From positions 124,001-188,000 of the forward strand of contig JAXMAB010000004.1 of the NCBI GenBank assembly GCA_046350655.1: 64,000 bases of DNA. Direction: 5' to 3'. Positions 33,619 to 42,276 of the stretch are shown here, piece after piece. The notes beneath the pieces were generated by a model, which saw only the letters and a list, made by a program, of their open reading frames with translations, searched no databases and was not told the origin of the DNA. The translations under genes and the position numbers were made by a program. This DNA is from JAEUHO01 sp046350655 (GTDB lineage Bacteria; Planctomycetota; PLA2; JAEUHO01). Numbering within the stretch: the first letter of the stretch is position 1; each line of letters begins with the position of its first letter.

Positions 33619-33987
33619 ATGGCTGGGATCTACGTTCCGTTGGTGCTGCTGCCGCGCTACACGACGCTGTGCGGCGCGACCAGCACCTCGTTCACGACGA
33701 TCGCCATGGACGTGTCGGACTACGAGAAGGCCGTGGTGAGCTTCTGGCGCGCGGCGGGCATGAACCTGACCTCGCTCGCGATCACGTTCGAGGAGTCGAT
33801 GGACCAGCAGAACTGGTCCACCTGCGGCGGTGGCCCGTTCACCGACCCGGGCTCGCTGACCGAGGGCCAGTTCTCCCCGGTGCTGACCAAGCGGTGGTTC
33901 CGGATCAACCTCACGTTGACCACCGGCGCGTCCGCCGCGATCGTCACGTGCTGGTGCATCGGCTTCCTGATGCAGCGCGAGTCGTAG
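33619..33987 (+). CDS. Island protein of 122 aa, first of a duplicated pair
   Basis: ATG 33619 behind GGAGGGGAGG. It starts MAGIYVPLVLLPRYTT and is predicted to be all-beta, with ITFEESMDQQNWSTC and LTKRWFRINLTLTTG. No signal peptide. It aligns along most of its length with the next gene product: MAG(I/K)YVPL..LPR at the start, (F/Q)(E/Q)ES(M/N)D...W in the middle and (L)(T/S)(K/R)(R/A)WFR near the end. Family not recognised; a small jelly-roll or Ig-like subunit is my structural guess. Confidence 0.65.
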   Translation: MAGIYVPLVLLPRYTTLCGATSTSFTTIAMDVSDYEKAVVSFWRAAGMNLTSLAITFEESMDQQNWSTCGGGPFTDPGSLTEGQFSPVLTKRWFRINLTLTTGASAAIVTCWCIGFLMQRES

Positions 33988-34091
33988 ACCGACCTCGAGC
34001 AGCGTCCTGAGCCGCGCCGACGACAGCGTCGGCGCGGCGTGCTCGTTCACCGGACCACGCGGTCGAGTCGGCGGCCCTAAGGGAGAGTCCA

Positions 34092-34454
34092 ATGGCTGGG
34101 AAGTACGTTCCGCTGATCGTGCTGCCGCGCTTCTCGACATTCGTCGGGAACGGGATGTACTGGACCCAGCCCATCCCTGTGTCCGCGTATTACGCGCTCT
34201 CGCTCAACGTCTGGCGGGGCTCAATGAACGGCAGTGGGCCCCCGTCCACCTCCGTGCAGTTCCAGGAGTCCAACGACCTGTCGAGCTGGGACGCGACGGC
34301 GGGAACCGGTGGCGGGGTCGTTCCGCCGATGGTCGAGACGCAGTACCGCCCCCTGCTCTCGAGGGCGTGGTTCCGCATGGGGGTCGTGATCTCCGGGACC
34401 GACCCGGGGGTGACGTGCTACGCGATCGGGTTCGCGGAACTTCGAGAGAGGTAG
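34092..34454 (+). CDS. Island protein of 120 aa, second of a duplicated pair
   Basis: ATG 34092 behind GGGAGAG. MAGKYVPLIVLPRFSTFVG opening, VQFQESNDLSSWDATAG centre and LSRAWFRMGVVISGTDPGVTCYAIGF end mirror the preceding protein at roughly 30-35 percent identity by eye. The two genes and the giant gene that starts 72 bases later form one transcription direction. Tandem duplication with divergence suggests a heteromeric structural role, which is inference. Confidence 0.65.
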   Translation: MAGKYVPLIVLPRFSTFVGNGMYWTQPIPVSAYYALSLNVWRGSMNGSGPPSTSVQFQESNDLSSWDATAGTGGGVVPPMVETQYRPLLSRAWFRMGVVISGTDPGVTCYAIGFAELRER

Positions 34455-34526
34455 ACCGCGGACCAGTGAGTTCGTGGCATAGTGTCCGCGGTCGCACGCA
34501 GATCTGATCTGCGGGTGAGGTTGACG

Positions 34527-37500
34527 ATGGCGTGCAAAGGAAACTGCGACTGCGCCGCGTGCGGGCCGGATGCCGGACGATCCGGCGCGCCCACAATCTG
34601 GGCCGACGGCAGCGTCGGGGGCGCTTCGGCGTGTGGCTGCGAAGGGTGGGTCGGCCCCCCGTCTCACGATCATTTGCAGCGTCCCCGCGCGGGCCGCACC
34701 CAATCTACGCACCGTGCAGCCGGCGACGCGGATCGCCGCCAGACTCGCATGCCGGGGGACAACGCGTCCTCAGATGGAGAGGTCCGGGTCTTCGACCTGC
34801 GCCCCCAGGCCCCCGTCCGGCGTGGGCGCGCCGCGGACGCCGGGCCGTGGAACACTCAGGGGAGCGCGCCCCGCGGCGTAGCACCGGGAACGTACGGCGA
34901 TCCAGGTGCACTCGCCCCGCCGCAGGCGGTGCCGGCGAGGCGCACCCCTGAAGACATCGCAGCGGAACGCAGGTTGATCGGCGAGGGCGGTGGCGCGGGA
35001 GAGTCCGGCGCACTGCCAACCGACTACATCGAGGCGGCGCGGACGTCGCCGAGCGAGTTGAAGCCGCCGGAGGACCAGCAACCTCAGGGTTCGAAGCCCG
35101 CGGCCGGGCAGGGGATCCCTCCGCTGGCGCCGCCCGACAAGTACGCGGCGCTTGCCGACTTCGGGATGAGCCGCGGAGGGAAGGGCGGCGGCGGACCGCG
35201 CCCCGGCGGTACGCTGTACATTGACAGCGGAGGGTATGTGCCGCGGGATGCGAAGGTCGCACTCGCGACGCACTCGACGTTCATCCCGCCATGGTCGTCA
35301 GCGGACTTGCTCGACGCGATGCTCGGGTACGCGGCGCCGCGAGGACTCGACGCCGAGCCGATGGAAGTGTCGACGGTTGACGTCCCGACCACCCCGACCC
35401 GCGACTGCGACTGTGAGTGCAAGTGCGTCGACGCCCCCTCCACGCTCGCCGACTTTGCTGTGCTCGGTGGAATCGGCGTCGCTGGACCGAATGTCCTGCA
35501 GCCCCCCTACTTCATCGTCGGAGCCGTCCCGGCGACGAGTTTGAACGCGACCGTCGTGATGGCGCCGGGCGCGCAATCTCCGGTCGCAGTCGGGCCGAGC
35601 GCGATCGGAAGCCGCATCGGGGCCAAGGGTGCGCTGTCGAGCAGCGCCAGCCCGACGGGCGCCCTTGTCAACAGCCTGACGCCCGCAGCGCCCTTCGGAC
35701 GGGCAGCGACGACGAACCCTTTCCCACCGAGCGTCTCAGCGCCGACCTCACCGGAGCCGGGGAACGCCCTCGCGGAAGCCGTGACGAACGGCTCGCTCGT
35801 CGGCACGATGCTCCCGCGGGCCGGACAGGCGCTGAGCGGGGCGCTGGAACGCGCGGCATCCGGGGTGCCATCCGGGCTCGGCGGCCAGGCACCATCCAAA
35901 GGCGGCGCATCGTCGCCTGGTGCGCCGAGCGCCGCGGAACCGGCGTCGGCGGCGGCCAGCGACTCAGGGAAGCGGTCCGATCCGGCGGGGGGGCCGGGAT
36001 CCCCGACGCCGGCGTCCACGGGTGCACCGGCGGGGACTCCGGGTGATCCTCCGGTGAACGACCCCCCGAAGCCGAAGAAGAAGAAGACGTCGGAGAAGAC
36101 GGACTACGAGAAGTCGCTCGACGACACTGACGGCGGCGGCGCAGCCAAGGGCATGAAGGGCGGGATCGCTGAGGAGGCGCGCCCACCGGCGTCCATTCAG
36201 CCGCCACCTCCGCGGAACCGCCCCGCTCCGGCGCCGAAGTCGCCGCCCCTGCACCCAAGCGGGAGCATCCCCGGGTCGCCGCTCGCGCTCGTGGCGGAGT
36301 ACTCGACGCAGCGAGTCCACTGGAAGGGGCGTGCACCCCAGGTTCCAGCTACTTGGCAACCGCCGACGCCCCCCCGGAAGGCCCTTGCGCCTGGCGGCCG
36401 GTCGGACCGCGCTGACTCGACACGTACAGCCCTGACGCCGACCGGAGTCTCGGGGCCGGCGCAAGGTGGTGGGATCCGGCAACTCACCGCGCACAAGAGT
36501 TCCGGCATGCGACAGAGTCCGGCGGAGGTCGCTGCCTTCGATCGCTCTCGAGTCGGCACCGAGCTCGCCCTTGGGAAGCAATCCGCCGATACCGGACGCG
36601 AGGATGTCTTCAATTGGGGTGCCAGCTCCGGTAAGGAGACGTTCACCGCACTCAAGGCCACATCCGCGCCCGTCGGCCCGAACGCGGCGGGTAAAGTGAA
36701 CGTCGGGGGTCGCTCGGTCGTCATCTCGCCTCCCCAATCCGCAACACCGGGGGCAACGCCGCGCGCGGCGCTCCCCCAAGGCAGCGCGCCCACGATCGGC
36801 GCGACGTCTGCGGCACCCGAGTCAGCTTCTGCGGGGCCGGACGGACGCGGGGCTACCTTAGGATCCGCGGATGCGGTCGGAGGCCAACGTCTAGCTCTGC
36901 GTGTCCCGCTTGCGCCGCCCGGGACTGGCGGAGTAGCGACACTTCAGGGACATGTCGGAGCGCGGGCGTCGGGCACCGACACGCTCATGCCTCGTGGAGT
37001 CGCCGCGACGTTTGCCGAGTCCGGCGCTCAGGATGCCACGCCGACGCGAGCTCCCGGTGGTGGCGTGCAACGTCCGGCACTTCCCCAGATCTCACCGCCC
37101 GGTGGGCCGGACCTCGTCGTCGCGGAGGACGGCGGCGGTCGGAGAGGGAAGGGAGGGAGCGAGCTTCAGAATGCCGCCACGGCATGGTTGCAGTCGCAAA
37201 ACCTTGCGCAGGAAGCTCGTCGCACGCAGGCCCGCGCGAACGCGTTCGCTGACGGGGCCTACGTTGCGCAGGGAGCGATGATGGAGGCGGAGCAGTCGTA
37301 CGATAGCGCGGTCCAGGATGCTTCCGAATCGGCGCAGAGGCAGTCCGGCGGCGACGGCGGGAGCGGTCCGACATCAAACGTCGCCGCGCACGATGCGGCC
37401 GAAGCCGCGAAAGCATCTGCTGGCGAAGCGCTCCAGTTGGCGCAAGGGCATCGCAAACAACTCGGCTTCCTGGTCAAGAGCGCCAATGCTGCGGATGAGG

Positions 37501-40232
37501 CCGCCGCAGAGCTCGATCGTGCGAGCGAACGGGCTTCGGCGGACTTCCAGCAGTTGGCTGCGAAGCTAAAGACCTCGATTCCCGGGCAGTGGCAGCGTCG
37601 CCTCGACGACGAGATCGAACGCCAGTCGAAGGAGACGTACAAGAGCCAGGTCGGCCGTGGGCTGCTGATGGCGGACAGTGCACAGCAACGGTTGGTGGGG
37701 CGAGTTGAGGCGCGCGGCGACAAGGAAGTCCGGTCGGCCGGCTCGAGTCTCGCTGCCCAAGTCGAGGCGCGGACCGGGACCCTGCAACGCGAACTTGACG
37801 TCCACGCGATGCGAAGCTCGTCGTTGTCGGGACTGGACGCCGAACAAGCACGACTGTCGGCCAAGGTCGCAGATGGGACCGCGTCGGCGATCGACCGTCG
37901 GATGGAACGCAAGCTCCGCGAGGGCAAGTCGCAGCGGGATCGAGAGCGCGCGGAGAACATCGCCCGAGACATCTCGAACGTGACTGCGCTGATCGACACA
38001 CTGGGAGCCCTGATCAAGAAGAAGTCGGACTCCGGTGATGATGCGGCGGCAGCGTCACTCCAAGTCAAGCTGAACGAGCTCCGTCGACTGCTGAAGACAT
38101 TGACCGCGCAGAAGGAGGAACTCGAGCGGCGGCTTGCCGCGGAGAAGGCGGAAGCAGCGATCGACTACCTTCAGCTCTTTTATCTCTTGAATCCGCCATT
38201 CGTCGTCCGACTCGACATTGAGCCGATCGTCGCACTCGCGGAGGGGCTGCAGCTTCGCTCGGCACCGCAGTCGGTCTCAAAGGTCCGTCTCGAATCCCCG
38301 GAAGGAGGACTCGAAGCCGGCGGATTGGTCGTCAACCTCTCACCTGACCACGCAGGGTTTGGTACCACTTCGATCATCCCGTCCCAGGGCTTTGACTCCA
38401 ACTCGGCCGACTCCCCCATCGGGCCGCCGCAAATCACGGATCAATCGGGGCTCCCTTGTGCACAGCCGCCGTGCTGCCCTCCCGGCACCTGCGACGTGGG
38501 ACAGGTCTGCGAGTGTAAGCCGAAAGTCGCGCCCTCGCCGACACCGTCCGGGGGGCCTGGACCGACGCCCGACACGAACGGGTCGAGTCCCGCAGATCCG
38601 ACGCCGGAGGATGAGGATCACGACGATACGCCCGCCACTGGTGGCGGAACTGGGGCGGTGGGCCGCGGGCTCGCCGCGACGGGTGAAGGCGACGAGATGC
38701 GGCCCGAAGGCACCCGGCCTGGGCTCTGGCCAGACGGGATGCCTGAGGCCTCGTCGCCGTCACCGCTGACGGTCTCTGAAGCAAGCATCCAGACGGATCC
38801 TCCGGCGACGAGCCTTGCAGGGCAGGGCAAGTCGGCGGTGGACCGGCCGGACATCGACGAGTCAGAGCCCTCGTATCGCCAACCGGGGTACCGACAGGCG
38901 GACGACCCGAATCGGGTCGGGTTGTACGGGATGCAAGCAATCGCTGAGGAGAACGCCGCCAAGGCGAAGAGAGCCGCGGAACTCGCCGGCGATCATCTGA
39001 AGTGGGCGGAGGCCCGTCGAGTGGAGCTCCGGACCAAGCTGAGCGAGATCAGCGGGTGGGTCTTTGAACTTCGCGAACGGGCTCGCCGCGAGGAGACGAA
39101 TCGCTACGACTCCACGATCGAGTACTTGATCGGCCGAAGCGACGAGCTGAAGGTCGAATTCGAGTACGTGAAGGCTGCGATCCCGAAGGCCAGATCGAAT
39201 ATCTCTCGCCACCTCGACGCATTCGAGCACTGGTCCGAGGAGGCCGGCGTTCGCGCACCCAGGATCGAGCGTGAGCGTCTGTACGCAAAGTACAGCGCGA
39301 TTGAGATCCTCGGTCGTGGCCTCGTCGATACCGTCACGGGGATGACCGGCCTCGATGCCCTCATCCCCCCGATGCTCCCGGACGGGTCCGGTCAGGCCGG
39401 TGGCTTCCTTGCAGGTCTGCTCCTCGCCCCGCTCGTAGGCGGTCTGAAGGCGGCGGCGCAGATCGGCAGCGTAACCGTCGACACGGTGAAGGCGATCGTC
39501 CGGGTCAAGAGGGCGGCAGACGCCGTCGAGCTGGCACAGAAGGGCCGAGGTGGGCTACGCCTCGTCGAGGCAACCGTCGAGTTGAAGAAGGCGACCGAGG
39601 CGATGAAGGTCATCGAGAAGGGTGCGAAGGTAGGAGCGACTGCCGGACAGGCGGTTCGCGCGGCGGAGGCGGCGAAGGCGCGTCGCGCGACAGAACTCGG
39701 CGGTGCCGTCGGAACTGCGAGGAAGGCCTCCGCAATCGAAGAGGCTTCCACCCCGGGGACGCGTCGTGCGACACAGTTCTTCAGGCCTCGTCCAGGTGGT
39801 CTCGGCGATGGCGGGACCAGCTTGCTCCGGGCCCGTCCTGAGACTGGACGCATAGGCCGTATGTTCGAGGGGCACTGGGAGCATGACATCACGTGGGTCG
39901 CGCCGCGCAGCATCAAGGAACACAATTGGTTTAGTCGCATGATGACCGGTGTTGGGCTTCGACGAAATGTAGTGGAGTTCGATGTTCTGCTTGGCGAGAT
40001 GCGGTCTCCGCGAGGCCTGAAGGTGATCGTCGGGCGGTATCAGAAGGCAATTCCAGGCGAGATCAGTCTCGTTGGACGCAATCCAGTTTTCAAGGTACTA
40101 CCTCCGAACTACGCGGAGTACGCGGTCCGAGTCGGGTTGGGTGCGGGAATCTCGTACGCAACCTACGCAACCTATCGTGGGATCCGATCACTTGTCGACT
40201 CCGGTCGCAGACGAGGACGGAGTGGCCGATAA
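34527..40232 (+). CDS. Giant polymorphic-toxin-like protein, 1901 aa
   Basis: ATG 34527 (GAGG about eight bases upstream). In order: a Cys-rich start (MACKGNCDCAACG, later CGCEGW); about 800 residues rich in Pro, Ala, Gly and Ser with a Cys cluster near 295 (DCDCECKC); a long coiled coil (about 885-1220); a hydrophilic strand region; a second Cys cluster near 1311-1331; another coiled coil (about 1468-1580); a hydrophobic stretch near 1624-1648 (GGFLAGLLLAPLVGG); an alanine/lysine-rich helical pre-toxin-like region; and a distinct C-terminal domain of about 150 residues (from TRRATQFFRPRPG; includes FEGHWEHDITWV). No signal peptide, RHS or YD repeats. Large variable body plus compact C-terminus followed by small genes is the layout of secreted polymorphic toxins. 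The toxin activity is not identifiable. Confidence 0.72.
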   Translation: MACKGNCDCAACGPDAGRSGAPTIWADGSVGGASACGCEGWVGPPSHDHLQRPRAGRTQSTHRAAGDADRRQTRMPGDNASSDGEVRVFDLRPQAPVRRGRAADAGPWNTQGSAPRGVAPGTYGDPGALAPPQAVPARRTPEDIAAERRLIGEGGGAGESGALPTDYIEAARTSPSELKPPEDQQPQGSKPAAGQGIPPLAPPDKYAALADFGMSRGGKGGGGPRPGGTLYIDSGGYVPRDAKVALATHSTFIPPWSSADLLDAMLGYAAPRGLDAEPMEVSTVDVPTTPTRDCDCECKCVDAPSTLADFAVLGGIGVAGPNVLQPPYFIVGAVPATSLNATVVMAPGAQSPVAVGPSAIGSRIGAKGALSSSASPTGALVNSLTPAAPFGRAATTNPFPPSVSAPTSPEPGNALAEAVTNGSLVGTMLPRAGQALSGALERAASGVPSGLGGQAPSKGGASSPGAPSAAEPASAAASDSGKRSDPAGGPGSPTPASTGAPAGTPGDPPVNDPPKPKKKKTSEKTDYEKSLDDTDGGGAAKGMKGGIAEEARPPASIQPPPPRNRPAPAPKSPPLHPSGSIPGSPLALVAEYSTQRVHWKGRAPQVPATWQPPTPPRKALAPGGRSDRADSTRTALTPTGVSGPAQGGGIRQLTAHKSSGMRQSPAEVAAFDRSRVGTELALGKQSADTGREDVFNWGASSGKETFTALKATSAPVGPNAAGKVNVGGRSVVISPPQSATPGATPRAALPQGSAPTIGATSAAPESASAGPDGRGATLGSADAVGGQRLALRVPLAPPGTGGVATLQGHVGARASGTDTLMPRGVAATFAESGAQDATPTRAPGGGVQRPALPQISPPGGPDLVVAEDGGGRRGKGGSELQNAATAWLQSQNLAQEARRTQARANAFADGAYVAQGAMMEAEQSYDSAVQDASESAQRQSGGDGGSGPTSNVAAHDAAEAAKASAGEALQLAQGHRKQLGFLVKSANAADEAAAELDRASERASADFQQLAAKLKTSIPGQWQRRLDDEIERQSKETYKSQVGRGLLMADSAQQRLVGRVEARGDKEVRSAGSSLAAQVEARTGTLQRELDVHAMRSSSLSGLDAEQARLSAKVADGTASAIDRRMERKLREGKSQRDRERAENIARDISNVTALIDTLGALIKKKSDSGDDAAAASLQVKLNELRRLLKTLTAQKEELERRLAAEKAEAAIDYLQLFYLLNPPFVVRLDIEPIVALAEGLQLRSAPQSVSKVRLESPEGGLEAGGLVVNLSPDHAGFGTTSIIPSQGFDSNSADSPIGPPQITDQSGLPCAQPPCCPPGTCDVGQVCECKPKVAPSPTPSGGPGPTPDTNGSSPADPTPEDEDHDDTPATGGGTGAVGRGLAATGEGDEMRPEGTRPGLWPDGMPEASSPSPLTVSEASIQTDPPATSLAGQGKSAVDRPDIDESEPSYRQPGYRQADDPNRVGLYGMQAIAEENAAKAKRAAELAGDHLKWAEARRVELRTKLSEISGWVFELRERARREETNRYDSTIEYLIGRSDELKVEFEYVKAAIPKARSNISRHLDAFEHWSEEAGVRAPRIERERLYAKYSAIEILGRGLVDTVTGMTGLDALIPPMLPDGSGQAGGFLAGLLLAPLVGGLKAAAQIGSVTVDTVKAIVRVKRAADAVELAQKGRGGLRLVEATVELKKATEAMKVIEKGAKVGATAGQAVRAAEAAKARRATELGGAVGTARKASAIEEASTPGTRRATQFFRPRPGGLGDGGTSLLRARPETGRIGRMFEGHWEHDITWVAPRSIKEHNWFSRMMTGVGLRRNVVEFDVLLGEMRSPRGLKVIVGRYQKAIPGEISLVGRNPVFKVLPPNYAEYAVRVGLGAGISYATYATYRGIRSLVDSGRRRGRSGR

Positions 40233-40461
40233 CGTCACATTGATTCTGGTGGTGGCCATTGCATGGGGATGGCTAGCACTCGCGGTTAGGCGGAGGTCGC
40301 TCTTCCCAATCCTGCCCATTCTCCCGCTGGCCTTGATCGGAATCGGCCTACTGCTCAACTCATGGATCCCATGGCTCGGAACGGCATCCGTGATCGCTTT
40401 GCACGTCGGTTTGGTAATCGTCTCCCGTACCTATCGAGATCGAGGGACCGATGGACGCTGA
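40222..40461 (+). CDS. Small membrane protein overlapping the giant gene; candidate immunity protein
   Basis: 79 residues from GTG 40222, overlapping the end of the giant gene by 11 bases, so translation is probably coupled. It is nearly all membrane: NVTLILVVAIAWGWLALAV, LFPILPILPLALIGIGLLL and WLGTASVIALHVGLVIV. A small hydrophobic protein directly after a toxin-like gene is a typical immunity protein when the toxin acts at membranes. Evidence is positional. Confidence 0.55.
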   Translation: MADNVTLILVVAIAWGWLALAVRRRSLFPILPILPLALIGIGLLLNSWIPWLGTASVIALHVGLVIVSRTYRDRGTDGR

Positions 40462-40569
40462 TCGTTAAGTCTCGCCGGTGCTGGCGGTGGGAAGCGGTCC
40501 TAGGACGGTGAACGCGCGTTGGGCCAGCGGATCTCCAGACCGTTTTGCCCCCCCCGTGAGGCCCCCCAA

Positions 40570-40995
40570 GTGGAGTTTTTCAGGCTCGCCCCAGAGGTCC
40601 CCGGAGAACTCGGCGATTCGACGGATTTGGACAGCACCACCCATCCGCCCGTCGTTGGCCACTTCCATCTGGACGTTACGAATTGGTCGGGAGACGATCT
40701 CGTCGAGTGCTTTCCATGCTTCGCAGTGACGCCCGCATTGGCATCGGCACTTCAGGTCGCGCCGATGTCGGGATGCGCGCTTGGTCCAATGGAGACCACG
40801 ATCAACGAGGATCAGGTTGAGATTTACCCCGACCTGAAAGTGCCGTCATTCGCGCGACTTCTCGTCACTAGCCGGGCAGGTGTCGACGACGCGGGAGTTG
40901 ATGCGGAGCACAGCCTCGTGATCTCCGAGAGGTTCTGGCGGCTGCTTCGCCCCTTTCGCCTCGAAGATTGCGAAGTCGAGGAGTCTCGTTCTTGA
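40570..40995 (+). CDS. Candidate cytosolic immunity protein, 141 aa
   Basis: GTG 40570 with GTGAGG eight bases upstream; the frame is open further but the conserved part begins here. The sequence EFFRLAPEVPGELGDST...HPPVVGHFHLDVTNWSGDDLVECFPCFAVTPAL and VISERFWRLLRPFRLEDCEVEE resembles, from memory, small acidic proteins often encoded downstream of polymorphic toxins. Second gene after the giant protein gene. I cannot name the exact immunity family. Confidence 0.58.
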   Translation: MEFFRLAPEVPGELGDSTDLDSTTHPPVVGHFHLDVTNWSGDDLVECFPCFAVTPALASALQVAPMSGCALGPMETTINEDQVEIYPDLKVPSFARLLVTSRAGVDDAGVDAEHSLVISERFWRLLRPFRLEDCEVEESRS

Positions 40996-41613
40996 GCGAG
41001 CCCGGCGAGGCTCCAGGTTGCAGTCCCGCCGGCTCCGTGGTCCGGTGGTAGACAAGCGACTTCGCACGGCGAGGAGGGCGCGAACGGACGCAGCGGGCCA
41101 GCAGTTCCACATAGCGATTCGTGGCCGAGCGGGCGACGATCTTCGGAATGGCGCCGACCCACGCATGCGCTGACTACCTCCCAAGCGGACGCACTGCCGA
41201 TCCGACGCGTCACTAGGCTGCAGGGTGCCTTCAACGAGCGATTCGTTCAGGCGACGCGCCGCAGTCGCAGGACGGGCAGGCCGCGGTCGCCGTCGATGCG
41301 GTCCGCGGCGAGCGTCGCTCGCAGCGGGACAGCGCGTGTCGCGGACGTACGTGCGAGGTGGACCTCGTCCGCCCCGTGCTTCGGCGACTTCGGTGCGAGC
41401 GTCCCACGCGCGTCCTGACGGGGCCTCCGCCGCGCTCTGCTGACCACGGGTGGCGGCGGTGGCGGGACATCGAGGCCGGGCGCGGCATCCGTTCCGACGT
41501 GCGGTCGTGCAGGGACGTGCAACGACGTGTCGCTGGACAGGGCCAGTGGCGAGCACAGAGGAGGTGTGGACGGTCGTAACCCTTTGCCCGGTCGGGGTTG
41601 GCGAAGGTGGTCG
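40996..41613. other. Island right end of the large element, no gene
   Basis: About 620 bases of shadow frames ending in the conserved 158-bp right-end cassette (41507-41664): arm-like GCAGGGACGTGCA (41509-41521), signature copy C (41538-41559) and the att core. Confidence 0.55.
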
Positions 41614-41664
41614 GTCAGCTTCCCAAGCTGAATGTCGAGGGTTCAAGTCCCTTCGCCCGCTCCA
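41507..41664 (+). repeat. Right-end cassette of the large element with att core
   Basis: 158 bp, nearly identical to 43704-43861 with identical spacing: arm-like GTGCAGGGACGTGCA, signature CAGGGCCAGTGGCGAGCAC plus AGA 76 bases before the att core, GTCGTAACCCTTTGCCC, then the 51-base tRNA-Gly 3' end (41614-41664). It marks the boundary between the two tandem elements. Confidence 0.85.
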
Positions 41665-42276
41665 ACCTCCCTGCACGTCCCTGCGCTACGGCGCACCGGT
41701 TGCGCGCAGATCCCGCGACATCCTCCTGTTGGCGTTTCGTGCGGGGACGTGACCCGTTGTGCGCCGTCGAGACGCTACGCGGGCAAAGTGGTGGGCAAAG
41801 TCCGAGCGTACTAGTAGTCGTCGCGAGGATCGGGAGATCCGGGGGGGGGCGCTGGAAGGGGCGTTCTCCAGCCCTCCGGGCCGATGGCACCCTCATCCTG
41901 CCGGGCAGAGGACTATCCGGTGGCGGCTTGGCTGTCGTTCGTCTCCGCCCGAAGCCTCCCAAGCCAGAGCTCCGCGCTGTTGATGCTGGTCCACGGCTCG
42001 GCCCAGCATCAGCTTCTGCTCGAGATGGCGCGCGAACTCGCCCGGGTGCGGGGGCGCGTTGAGGACTAAGTGACCGTCGCGCCCCTCGCTCCCGGCGACG
42101 TCGGGGCCGGCCACGCCGATGGCACGCCGGCCGGGGGAGCGGGTCGATCTCTTGATCACGATCGACCGGACGGGGGAGGACTACCGCGCCGGGGCGGCGG
42201 CACGGCGGGCGGGGGAGCCCCGGGACGGTGGGCGAGTATTGGCATGGGTCGTCGGCTGGGACGACGCGCAGCCGCG
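41665..42276. other. Left part of the small element
   Basis: Mostly shadow frames. A short open frame 42119-42280 (53 codons, MARRPGERVDLLITIDRTGE...) has GC-rich third positions and could be a real small gene or a gene remnant, but no ribosome site is seen. Confidence 0.4.
41672..41684 (-). repeat. Inverted arm-like site at the left end of the small element
   Basis: TGCACGTCCCTGC is the exact reverse complement of the GCAGGGACGTGCA found near the right ends (25953, 41509, 43706). Paired inverted sites at both ends of an element are typical of recombinase arm sites. Confidence 0.55.

Noticed and set aside
34527..40232. Giant protein as an RHS/YD-repeat or filamentous haemagglutinin toxin
   Set aside because: No YD repeats, no two-partner secretion domain and no signal peptide; only the overall layout is toxin-like.
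41225..41522. Short frames on both strands before the 41.6-kb att copy
   Set aside because: Low-complexity, mutually overlapping and without start signals; treated as non-coding element end.
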